Shown here: positions 1 to 5,883 of the stretch, in pieces
Layout: each line of letters opens with the position of its first letter
Numbering within the stretch: position 1 is the first letter of the stretch
Assembly (NCBI GenBank): GCA_943324925.2
Contig: CALPNL020000094.1
Location: 1 to 7,547 of the forward strand
Direction of reading: 5' to 3'
DNA: 7,547 bases
Origin: Chitinophaga pinensis
GTDB lineage: Bacteria; Bacteroidota; Bacteroidia; Flavobacteriales; Flavobacteriaceae
Notes under the pieces: model-generated
Told to the model about the DNA's origin: nothing
What the model saw: the letters and a program-made list of their open reading frames with translations, nothing else
Databases searched by the model: none
Position numbers and translations under genes: made by a program

Positions 1-27
1 AAGTATTAGATTAGGTTTTAATTTTCT

Positions 28-35
28 TAATTTTG
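28..35 (+). promoter_or_regulatory. Probable lpdA promoter (-7 box)
   Basis: TAATTTTG matches the Bacteroidota -7 consensus TAnnTTTG exactly. It would place the transcription start near position 41, leaving a leader of about 30 nt before lpdA. No clean TTG -33 element lies at the usual spacing; only TTAG-like sequences near positions 6-14 are present. The remainder of 1-72 is non-coding AT-rich leader with no Shine-Dalgarno, as is usual in this phylum. Confidence 0.5.
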
Positions 36-72
36 TACCGCTTTTAAATACACACATATAAAACTTTAAATT

Positions 73-1476
73 ATGAGTTCATTTGACGTAGTCATCATCG
101 GTTCAGGACCTGGAGGATATGTAGCAGCTATTCGTTGCTCGCAATTAGGTATGAAAACTGCCATTATAGAAAAATATTCAACTTTAGGTGGAACCTGTCT
201 AAATGTTGGTTGTATTCCATCTAAAGCATTACTAGCTTCTTCTCATCATTATAGTGAAATTGCTCATTTTGCTGAACATGGAATTGAGGTTTCGGGTGAT
301 GTAAAAGTAAATTTAGAAAAAATGATTGCTCGTAAACAAGCCGTTGTTGACCAAACTTCAGGTGGAGTGAAATTTTTAATGGACAAAAATAAAATTACCG
401 TTTTCGAAGGTAAAGGTTCTTTTGTTGATGCTACTCACGTAGCTGTTGAAAAAGCGGACGGGACAAAAGAAACTCTTGAAGCAAAAAATGTAATAATTGC
501 AACAGGTTCAAAACCTTCTTCTTTACCTTTTATAAAAATTGATAAAGAGAGGATTATAACTTCTACAGAAGCATTAAAATTAAAAGAAGTTCCAAAGCAT
601 CTTGTAATTATTGGTGGAGGAGTAATTGGCATTGAATTAGGTCAAGTATATTTACGATTGGGAGCTCAAGTTTCGGTAGTTGAATTTATGGACAGAATTA
701 TTCCTGGAATGGATGGTTCTTTGTCTAAAGAACTAATGAAAGTGCTTAAAAAACAAGGAATGAAATTCTATGTTTCTCATAAGGTTAAATCGGTGGCTCG
801 TAAAGGAAATAATGTAACTGTTCAAGCTGAAAATGCGAAAGGGGAAACGGTAACGTTAGAAGGAGATTATTCTTTAGTATCTGTTGGACGTCGTCCTTAC
901 ACTGATGGATTAAATGCAGATAAGGCAGGAGTTAAAATTTCGGAGCGAGGCCAAATAGAAGTAAATGATCATTTACAAACTTCGGTTCCAACAATTTATG
1001 CAATCGGTGATGTGGTTCGTGGAGCTATGTTAGCTCATAAAGCTGAGGAAGAAGGGACAATGGTTGCGGAAATTTTAGCAGGTCAAAAACCACATATCAA
1101 TTATAATTTAATTCCTGGTGTAGTTTATACTTGGCCAGAAGTTGCCGCTGTTGGTCAAACAGAAGAGCAATTGAAAGCTACTGGAGTTGATTTTAAATCG
1201 GGTAGTTTTCCATTTAAAGCATTAGGAAGAGCAAGAGCAGGTGGAGATTTAGATGGTTTTGTAAAAATCCTTGCGGATTCAAAAACGGATGAAGTTTTAG
1301 GTGTTCACATGATTGGTGCTCGTTGTGCTGATTTAATTGCGGAAGCTGTTACTGCTATGGAATTCAAAGCATCGGCAGAGGATATTTCAAGAATGAGTCA
1401 TGCGCATCCTACATTTGCAGAAGCAATTAAAGAAGCGGCATTAGCAGCAACTGACAACAGAGCATTACACGTGTAA
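73..1476 (+). CDS. lpdA: Dihydrolipoyl dehydrogenase (E3 component)
   Basis: This flavoenzyme reoxidises protein-bound dihydrolipoamide using NAD+. It is the cytoplasmic E3 subunit shared by pyruvate, 2-oxoglutarate and branched-chain 2-oxoacid dehydrogenases and by the glycine cleavage system. At 467 residues it has the normal family length. In order it shows the FAD-binding GSGPGG at residues 10-15, the redox-active disulfide motif GGTCLNVGCIPSK at 39-51 (Cys42 and Cys47), ATG at 143-145, the NAD-binding GGGVIG at 181-186 followed by an acidic strand end (VVE, 202-204), the second FAD motif YAIGD at 309-313, and a dimerisation domain ending in HAHPTFAE with the catalytic pair His445 and Glu450. 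All catalytic residues are present, so it should be active. The ATG start puts the FAD fold at the expected distance from the N terminus. It is a single-gene unit with its own promoter and terminator, not placed with E1 or E2 genes. This isolation makes it impossible to say which complex it mainly serves. Confidence 0.97.
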   Translation: MSSFDVVIIGSGPGGYVAAIRCSQLGMKTAIIEKYSTLGGTCLNVGCIPSKALLASSHHYSEIAHFAEHGIEVSGDVKVNLEKMIARKQAVVDQTSGGVKFLMDKNKITVFEGKGSFVDATHVAVEKADGTKETLEAKNVIIATGSKPSSLPFIKIDKERIITSTEALKLKEVPKHLVIIGGGVIGIELGQVYLRLGAQVSVVEFMDRIIPGMDGSLSKELMKVLKKQGMKFYVSHKVKSVARKGNNVTVQAENAKGETVTLEGDYSLVSVGRRPYTDGLNADKAGVKISERGQIEVNDHLQTSVPTIYAIGDVVRGAMLAHKAEEEGTMVAEILAGQKPHINYNLIPGVVYTWPEVAAVGQTEEQLKATGVDFKSGSFPFKALGRARAGGDLDGFVKILADSKTDEVLGVHMIGARCADLIAEAVTAMEFKASAEDISRMSHAHPTFAEAIKEAALAATDNRALHV

Positions 1477-1494
1477 TATTTAATTCTATACAAT

Positions 1495-1524
1495 AAAAAA
1501 ACCCACTAATGTAGTGGGTTTTTT
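1495..1524. terminator. Bidirectional terminator between lpdA and doxX
   Basis: The perfect stem CCCACTA (1502-1508) and TAGTGGG (1512-1518) encloses a 3-nt loop. It is flanked by seven A (1495-1501) and six T (1519-1524), which extend the stem and give a U-tract on either strand. It lies 25 nt beyond the lpdA stop and 18 nt beyond the doxX stop, so one hairpin can end both convergent transcripts. Confidence 0.93.
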
Positions 1525-1542
1525 ATGTCTTTATTTTTTTGA

Positions 1543-1917
1543 TTACGCTTTTAACATTGAGTTGTAGCTACTCCAATTGCTATAAATAACAAATAAATTA
1601 CCCAATAAAAGGGCACCAGCAATAACTACTCCATCTGGCATTAAGTTAACATTAATGAAAAATATATTCACGGTAATTGGTAATAAAACAATTCCAAATA
1701 GTCTTGTGAATTTTCCAGTTACAAATGATAACCCGCATAATAATTCTATTATTTTCGCCATTGGCATTATATAACCTGAAGCGGCAATACCATCAGAAAA
1801 AACTTTCATTTTTCCAGTAAATGCTGGCTCTGGAGCAAAGTGGAAGAAGTAGTTTAGTGAAGCAAAAAGCATCAAAAGTCCAATAAGAGTTCTGATAATA
1901 ATAGTTGTAATTCTCAT
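1543..1917 (-). CDS. DoxX-like four-helix membrane protein
   Basis: A 124-residue hydrophobic protein with four predicted transmembrane helices, at roughly residues 5-27, 47-67, 72-92 and 97-115. This length and topology, the N-terminal pattern RTLIGLLMLFASLNYF, and the second helix containing SGYIMPMAKIIELLCGL with an acidic Glu58 fit the DoxX/DoxD-like family of inner-membrane proteins. The family has mixed proposed roles, such as quinone-linked oxidation or redox-stress complexes. No cofactor-binding motif is visible here, so no specific reaction can be assigned. The first helix follows the start at once, so it acts as a signal anchor. It lies 75 bp downstream of rsmD on the same strand and may be read partly from that unit, but a TATATTTG box in the gap suggests its own promoter. 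Its 3' end is the hairpin shared with lpdA. Family assignment is fairly sure; function is unknown. Confidence 0.8.
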   Translation of the reverse strand: MRITTIIIRTLIGLLMLFASLNYFFHFAPEPAFTGKMKVFSDGIAASGYIMPMAKIIELLCGLSFVTGKFTRLFGIVLLPITVNIFFINVNLMPDGVVIAGALLLGNLFVIYSNWSSYNSMLKA

Positions 1918-1950
1918 AATTTAATTGGTTTTAGTGGTTTCTAATGGAAT

Positions 1951-1958
1951 CAAATATA
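1951..1958 (-). promoter_or_regulatory. Possible doxX promoter (-7 box)
   Basis: On the minus strand this reads TATATTTG, an exact TAnnTTTG match, with a predicted start about 27 nt before the doxX ATG. The nearest TTTG that could act as the -33 element (1984-1987) is 25 nt away, longer than the usual 17-23. The box could therefore be weak or fortuitous in such AT-rich DNA. Confidence 0.4.
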
Positions 1959-1992
1959 ATAAAAATTATAAAAACTTTATTTTCAAAGTAAA

Positions 1993-2544
1993 TTAATTTT
2001 CAGTGGGATTTATTTCAAAGAAACTAAAAATGGAACCGCCATAACTCTTTTTAAATGAAAAATGAGGCAGGTGATCAAGCTTGGTATATTTTGAATGCTC
2101 AATAATCATCATCCCCTCACTATCAAGTAAATTTTGTTTGAATACTAACAAAACCAAGTTTTCAAACACTTTTTGATCTAATGCATAAGGAGGATCTGCA
2201 AAAATAATATCGTAGGAATTGGTGTTTTTTTCTAAGAATTTGAAGACATCACTTTTGATTGCTGCAATATTAAAATCGTATTCTTCAGCTATTTGTTTTA
2301 TGAATTTAACACATCCAAAATCGCCATCTACAGAAGTAATGTTTTCACTTCCTCGGGAGGCAAACTCGTAACTAATATTTCCAGTTCCAGAAAATAAATC
2401 CAATACTTTTAAGCTATCAAAACTAAAATGGTTATTCAAGACATTAAATAGTGCCTCTTTACTCATATCGGTTGTTGGTCGTACAGGAAGGTTTTTTGGA
2501 GGAAATATTCTTCGTCCTTTGAATTTACCAGAAATTATTCTCAC
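1993..2544 (-). CDS. rsmD: 16S rRNA (guanine966-N2)-methyltransferase
   Basis: RsmD uses S-adenosylmethionine to methylate N2 of G966 (E. coli numbering) of 16S rRNA during assembly of the small ribosomal subunit. The 183-residue protein has the typical length and signatures: the N-terminal MRIISGKFKGR, then RPTTDMSKEALFN at 22-34, the SAM-binding motif I VLDLFSGTGN at 47-56, an acidic motif II residue at Asp73, and the catalytic motif IV DPPY at 117-120 that marks amino-group methyltransferases. The start codon is GTG (2542-2544), not ATG. It overlaps the TGA stop of the upstream DUF3822 gene as GTGA, and the family's conserved MRIISG begins exactly there, which fixes the start. The overlap implies translational coupling and one transcript with the upstream gene. 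There is no clear Shine-Dalgarno site or separate promoter. It could also be labelled YhhF, the older name. Confidence 0.95.
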   Translation of the reverse strand: MRIISGKFKGRRIFPPKNLPVRPTTDMSKEALFNVLNNHFSFDSLKVLDLFSGTGNISYEFASRGSENITSVDGDFGCVKFIKQIAEEYDFNIAAIKSDVFKFLEKNTNSYDIIFADPPYALDQKVFENLVLLVFKQNLLDSEGMMIIEHSKYTKLDHLPHFSFKKSYGGSIFSFFEINPTEN

Positions 2545-3353
2545 GATTGTAAAAGTATAAAATGCTTTAAATTGACGGCTTTTGATAAATCGTTTTTATT
2601 TGCATTATTGGAAACATCAAGTAATGAAACGTTTCTGATATATTTATAAGCAATTTCAAACAATTCAGAATCGTCAGAAATTAATCCTAGAAGTTGAACT
2701 TTAAAATGTTCCGGATTTAAATTTAGTTGCTCTGTAGTGAAAAGTAGGTAATAAATAAAATCTTCTGGAGTAATAAAATCAAAAGAATTGTAAAGCAATA
2801 GCTTTTGGTTTTGAACGACAACAATTTCAAATTTGTTTTTTGAAAAATGAACATATACTTGTTTCTCATCATTGTTTTTTGACAATTCTAATAATTTTGA
2901 AACCAAAATCGTATTTACATGTTTGTAATTGAAAGTCAAAAATTGATCTAACAAGTAATTGTTAATATTAACAAATGGAATAAAAACATGGTTCATTTCG
3001 TAATTTGGAAGGGAGTCAAATGTAAAAAAATCGGTTTCAAAAACCTTAGTATTGTACTGTAAATAACTTCCCAAAAATTCTTCGTCAAATAGGGCAGTAG
3101 GAACAAAAGTGCTTAAATTACTATCGTGTAAAACGATCACTTCGTCGTATTTCTCTTTAAGTTCTGGATAATCGTTAAACGCTTTCCAATAAAGGTCCTC
3201 CACTTTAGACGTTGCTGGAAAATCGCTAAAATCAATTTCTTTGAGTACTACTATTTCATTACTTAATGTGTCAATTATACAAAAGGAAAAGCCATTCAGA
3301 GTGACTTGAAGGCTCAATTTTTTGTAATTTTTTTCAGTTATATTAGTGCTCAT
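2541..3353 (-). CDS. DUF3822 family protein of unknown function
   Basis: A 270-residue soluble protein with no signal peptide or transmembrane segment. I recognise it as the Bacteroidota-restricted DUF3822 family from the N-terminal beta-rich KLSLQVTLNGFSFCIID (residues 12-28), the central TALFDEEFLGSYLQYNTKVFETD (86-108), EDFIYYLLFTTEQLNLNPE (197-215) and the C-terminal KHFILLQS. The repeated pattern (LSLQVTLNGFSFCI near the N terminus, and VYVHFSKNKFEIVVVQNQKLLLYNSF at 166-191) is what a duplicated actin-like (ASKHA, PilM-like) fold would show. I recall an actin-like fold being reported for a relative, but I cannot verify this here. No intact nucleotide-binding signature is evident. It is the promoter-proximal gene of the unit with rsmD, overlapping it by 4 nt, so the two are probably co-translated. 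Function is not established, and a link to ribosome biogenesis rests only on this neighbourhood. Confidence 0.85.
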   Translation of the reverse strand: MSTNITEKNYKKLSLQVTLNGFSFCIIDTLSNEIVVLKEIDFSDFPATSKVEDLYWKAFNDYPELKEKYDEVIVLHDSNLSTFVPTALFDEEFLGSYLQYNTKVFETDFFTFDSLPNYEMNHVFIPFVNINNYLLDQFLTFNYKHVNTILVSKLLELSKNNDEKQVYVHFSKNKFEIVVVQNQKLLLYNSFDFITPEDFIYYLLFTTEQLNLNPEHFKVQLLGLISDDSELFEIAYKYIRNVSLLDVSNNANKNDLSKAVNLKHFILLQS

Positions 3354-3378
3354 AGAATTATCATCTTGATGATTGACG

Positions 3379-3405
3379 CAAACTTACAATTTTTTTAAAT
3401 GACAA
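3379..3405 (-). promoter_or_regulatory. Promoter of the DUF3822-rsmD unit
   Basis: On the minus strand a TTG (3403-3405) is followed after 16 nt by TAAGTTTG (3379-3386), an exact match to the Bacteroidota -7 consensus with a near-usual spacing. The predicted transcription start near 3372 leaves a leader of about 20 nt before the ATG. Confidence 0.65.
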
Positions 3406-3484
3406 TAATTTTTTAGCTCATTTTCTTGCAAATAAACTCAGGTATTTTTAAGATAATTTGAAACTAATTACAATAATCTCAAGA

Positions 3485-3492
3485 AAACTTTG
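3485..3492 (+). promoter_or_regulatory. Weak candidate promoter of the helicase gene
   Basis: AAACTTTG departs from TAnnTTTG at the first base. A TTTG at 3457-3460 lies 24 nt upstream as a possible -33 element. No exact TAnnTTTG occurs on the plus strand in the 165-bp spacer 3354-3518, so this is the best but uncertain candidate. It overlaps the short TTTGCGTA tandem repeat. Confidence 0.3.
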
Positions 3493-3505
3493 CGTAATTT
3501 GCGTA
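3489..3505. repeat. Two tandem TTTGCGTA copies upstream of the helicase gene
   Basis: TTTGCGTA occurs at 3489-3496 and again at 3498-3505, one base apart, giving a 9-nt period that ends 13 nt before the ATG. It is directly visible. Whether it is an operator, part of the promoter, or chance is unknown. Confidence 0.6.
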
Positions 3506-3518
3506 GAAATATTTTAGT

Positions 3519-4937
3519 ATGAATTCTAGTTTTTTTTATTCCCTTTTGAAAAGACAATTTCCGTTTACTCCAACGAATAAACAAGATTTATTTTTTCAAT
3601 TAATTGCTGAATTTTGTACTAACAATGATGATAATGAAATCTTTGTATTAAAAGGGTATGCGGGTACTGGTAAAACAACGGTAATTTCTACTATTGTAAA
3701 TAACTTAATAGAAATTAATAAAAAGTATGTGCTTTTAGCCCCAACAGGACGAGCAGCTAAAGTGATTTCGAATTATTCTCAGAAACCTGCATTTACTATT
3801 CATAAAAAAATATATTTCCCTAAAAAAGTTGCTGGCGGTGTTAGTTTTACGATGCAACAAAACAAGCACAAGAATACAATTTTTATTGTAGATGAAGCAT
3901 CGATGATTTCTGATACTAATACCGATAGTAACGCGTTTGAGAACGGTTCTTTACTTGACGACTTGATTTCATATATTTATTCAGGCACCAATTGCAAGAT
4001 GTTATTATTGGGAGACACCGCTCAGTTACCACCGGTTAACCTCGATATTTCTCCAGCTTTGAATATTGATACTTTAGGAATGCATTATAACAAAGAAATC
4101 AAGCACATTGAGTTTGATGAAGTAATGCGTCAAGAGGAAAAATCGGGAATTTTGTACAATGCAACTGAACTTCGTGATGTATTGAAAGAGGAATTATACG
4201 AAAGTTTTAAATTCAATCTAAAAGGATTCAAAGATATTATCCGCTTGACTGACGGGTACGATATTCAAGATGCAATCAATTCTGCCTATAGCAATTATAG
4301 CATTGAAGATACGGCATTTATTGTTCGGTCTAATAAACGCGCGAATCAATACAATGATCAAATTCGTACTCGGATTTTAGACAAAGACAGCGAATTGTCT
4401 ACGGGTGATTTTTTGATGGTTGTAAAAAACAATTATTTTTGGCTTAAAGATTCTGATGAAGCTGGTTTTATTGCCAATGGCGATATCATAGAAGTTTTAG
4501 AAATCTTTTCAATTTTGGAATTGTACGGATTTAAATTTGCCAAAGTAAAAATTAGAATGGTCGATTATCCCAACCAAATTCCTCTTGAAACGGTTTTATT
4601 GATGGATACTTTAACTAGTGAATCTCCTTCATTAACTTATGAAGAATCAAACAAATTGTACCAAGAGGTGTTATTGGATTACGATGGAGAAACAAAATAT
4701 AAAAAGTTTCAAAAGGTAAAGGAGAATGAGTTTTTCAATGCACTTCAGGTTAAATTTTCTTATGCAATTACGTGTCATAAATCGCAAGGAGGCCAGTGGA
4801 ATACTGTTTTTATTGAGCAACCTTATTTACCAAATGGTATTGATAGAGATTATGTTCGTTGGCTTTATACCGCAATTACAAGAGCTAAAGACAAGCTCTA
4901 TTTAATTGGTTTTAAGGACGAAAATTTTGAAGAATAG
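3519..4937 (+). CDS. SF1 RecD/Pif1-like DNA helicase (AAA family ATPase)
   Basis: A 472-residue superfamily 1 helicase carrying the full motif set in order: Walker A GYAGTGKTT (46-54), motif Ia LLAPTGRAAKVIS (72-84), Walker B IVDEAS (123-128), motif III GDTAQLPP (165-172), an arginine-bearing VMRQ (202-205) as in RecD motif IIIa, motif IV-like FIVRSNKRAN (267-276), motif V TCHKSQGGQW (418-427) and motif VI YTAITRAKDKLYLIG (450-464). These predict ATP-driven DNA translocation or unwinding, in the 5'-3' direction typical of the RecD/Pif1/Dda branch. It is much shorter than RecD2 and lacks an N-terminal helix-hairpin-helix region. No nuclease motif (such as a PD-(D/E)XK core) is visible, so the frequent database label 'ATP-dependent endonuclease' is not supported by the sequence. 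Residues about 320-410, between motifs IV and V, form a charged insertion. No recB or recC partner is nearby; kdsB follows after 46 bp. Family is sure, cellular role is not; replication-fork or repair functions are inference. Confidence 0.9.
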   Translation: MNSSFFYSLLKRQFPFTPTNKQDLFFQLIAEFCTNNDDNEIFVLKGYAGTGKTTVISTIVNNLIEINKKYVLLAPTGRAAKVISNYSQKPAFTIHKKIYFPKKVAGGVSFTMQQNKHKNTIFIVDEASMISDTNTDSNAFENGSLLDDLISYIYSGTNCKMLLLGDTAQLPPVNLDISPALNIDTLGMHYNKEIKHIEFDEVMRQEEKSGILYNATELRDVLKEELYESFKFNLKGFKDIIRLTDGYDIQDAINSAYSNYSIEDTAFIVRSNKRANQYNDQIRTRILDKDSELSTGDFLMVVKNNYFWLKDSDEAGFIANGDIIEVLEIFSILELYGFKFAKVKIRMVDYPNQIPLETVLLMDTLTSESPSLTYEESNKLYQEVLLDYDGETKYKKFQKVKENEFFNALQVKFSYAITCHKSQGGQWNTVFIEQPYLPNGIDRDYVRWLYTAITRAKDKLYLIGFKDENFEE

Positions 4938-4958
4938 TTAGAATTATAAAATCATTTG

Positions 4959-4966
4959 TAAGTTTG
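4959..4966 (+). promoter_or_regulatory. Probable kdsB promoter (-7 box)
   Basis: TAAGTTTG in the 46-bp gap matches TAnnTTTG exactly. A TTAG (4938-4941) lies about 17 nt upstream as an imperfect -33 element. The predicted start near 4973 gives a leader of about 10 nt. kdsB may thus be transcribed on its own as well as by read-through from the helicase gene, since no terminator hairpin is seen between them. Confidence 0.5.
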
Positions 4967-4983
4967 TATTTCAAAAGTAAAAC

Positions 4984-5709
4984 ATGAAAGTAATAGCAGT
5001 TATACCAGCAAGATACGCATCAACAAGATTTCCCGCTAAATTAATGCAAGATTTAGGTGGTAAAACGGTTATTACCAGAACCTATGAAGCGGCTATAAAT
5101 ACCAATTTATTTGATGATGTATTTGTGGTCACCGATTCTGATTTGATTTTCAATGAGATTGTTTCTCAAGGTGGAAAAGCCATTATGAGTATCAAAGAAC
5201 ACGAATCTGGAAGCGATAGAATTGCCGAAGCTGTCGAGCATTTGAATGTTGATATTGTAGTCAATGTTCAAGGTGACGAGCCTTTTATCAATAAAGAACC
5301 ATTAGAAAAATTGCTACAAGTTTTTAGAAATGATTCCAAGAACGAAGTTGACTTGGCTTCGTTAATGCGAGAGATCACTGAAATTCAAGATATTGAAAAT
5401 CCAAATAATGTAAAAGTGGTGGTTGATCAAAGTGGCTTTGCTTTGTATTTTTCAAGATCGGTGATTCCTTATCCTAGAGAAATTAATGTGGGTGTTAGAT
5501 ATTTTCAGCACGTTGGAATCTATGCGTTTAGAAAACAAGCGTTATTAGATTTTTACCATTTACCAATGAAATCTTTGGAGGCTTCTGAAAAATTAGAACA
5601 ATTGAGATACTTAGAATTTGGTAAGCGAATTAAGATGGTTGAAACCAATCATGTTGGAATTGGAATTGATACTCCTGAAGATTTAGAAAAGGCGAGAAGG
5701 TTACTCTAA
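4984..5709 (+). CDS. kdsB: 3-deoxy-manno-octulosonate cytidylyltransferase (CMP-Kdo synthetase)
   Basis: KdsB activates Kdo with CTP to give CMP-Kdo and pyrophosphate in the cytoplasm. CMP-Kdo is the donor for adding Kdo to lipid A, so the gene implies a lipopolysaccharide-type outer membrane. The 241-residue length is close to the E. coli enzyme (248). Visible motifs are the nucleotide-binding IPARYASTRFPAK (7-19, with Arg10, Arg15 and Lys19), VVTDSD (48-53), HESGSDRIAEA (73-83), VNVQGDEP (93-100, with the metal-binding Asp98), YFSRSVIPYPRE (155-166), HVGIYAF (176-182), the C-terminal substrate segment SLEASEKLEQLRYLE (197-211) and GIDTPEDL (227-234, with the second acidic metal ligand Asp229). 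All key residues are present. The ATG places IPAR at the normal position for the family. No other Kdo or lipid A gene is in the window. It converges on fumC. Confidence 0.96.
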   Translation: MKVIAVIPARYASTRFPAKLMQDLGGKTVITRTYEAAINTNLFDDVFVVTDSDLIFNEIVSQGGKAIMSIKEHESGSDRIAEAVEHLNVDIVVNVQGDEPFINKEPLEKLLQVFRNDSKNEVDLASLMREITEIQDIENPNNVKVVVDQSGFALYFSRSVIPYPREINVGVRYFQHVGIYAFRKQALLDFYHLPMKSLEASEKLEQLRYLEFGKRIKMVETNHVGIGIDTPEDLEKARRLL

Positions 5710-5722
5710 TTTTTCGTAAGGG

Positions 5723-5771
5723 TTTGCAGTGAAAATCCTTCGCTTTTTAGCGAAGATTGCAACGAAAAGCC
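5723..5771. repeat. Structured intergenic element after kdsB, probably a dispersed repeat
   Basis: TTGCAGTGAAAATCC (5724-5738) recurs imperfectly as TTGCAACGAAAAGCC (5757-5771), 12 of 15 identical. Between the copies lies a perfect 7-bp inverted repeat, CTTCGCT (5738-5744) and AGCGAAG (5749-5755), with a TTTT loop. The hairpin is not followed by a U-run on the plus strand, so it is not a standard terminator for kdsB. The wording (GCGAAGATTGCAACG, AAAAGCCCGACC) resembles dispersed intergenic sequences I recall from Flavobacterium genomes. That is a memory-based inference; the repeat and hairpin themselves are seen directly. Confidence 0.6.
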
Positions 5772-5797
5772 CGACCGAGTTTACAACAGATTTTTAA

Positions 5798-5824
5798 TAA
5801 CCACTTTATATATAAACGAGGTTA
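5798..5824. repeat. Imperfect inverted repeat with palindromic core
   Basis: The 12-bp perfect palindrome TTTATATATAAA (5805-5816) is enclosed by TAACC (5798-5802) and GGTTA (5820-5824), separated from it by 2 and 3 unpaired bases. The result is an 11-bp interrupted hairpin or cruciform. The core is pure A+T, so part of the symmetry could be chance. It lies between the preceding repeat and the fumC terminator. Confidence 0.45.
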
Positions 5825-5830
5825 CGCCAT

Positions 5831-5861
5831 AAAAAAACCTGTAGATCAAATTACAGGTTTT
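5831..5861 (-). terminator. fumC: fumC terminator
   Basis: A perfect 10-bp stem, AAAACCTGTA (5834-5843) and TACAGGTTTT (5852-5861), has an 8-nt loop. On the minus strand it is followed by a run of seven U (from 5837 to 5831), a classical intrinsic terminator 23 nt past the fumC stop. On the plus strand the stem ends in TTTTACT, so it may also stop kdsB transcripts less efficiently. Confidence 0.88.
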
Positions 5862-5883
5862 ACTAAATTATGTTATTTAACTA

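Noticed and set aside
435..632. 65-codon open frame on the minus strand
   Set aside because: It lies wholly inside lpdA, antisense to residues that form the conserved FAD/NAD domains. It has no promoter of its own and no recognisable protein features.
1918..1992. Terminator between rsmD and doxX
   Set aside because: Only AT-rich, weakly symmetric sequence is present. No stable stem with a U-tract could be found on the minus strand, so read-through is possible.
3519..5709. Helicase plus kdsB as a defence or mobile module
   Set aside because: kdsB is a standard lipopolysaccharide gene with its own promoter. There is no nuclease, methyltransferase, integrase or att-like repeat nearby, and base composition matches the neighbours.
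5738..5755. CTTCGCT-TTTT-AGCGAAG hairpin as a kdsB terminator
   Set aside because: No U-run follows the stem on the plus strand; the sequence continues ATTGCAACG. It was kept as part of the repeat element instead.
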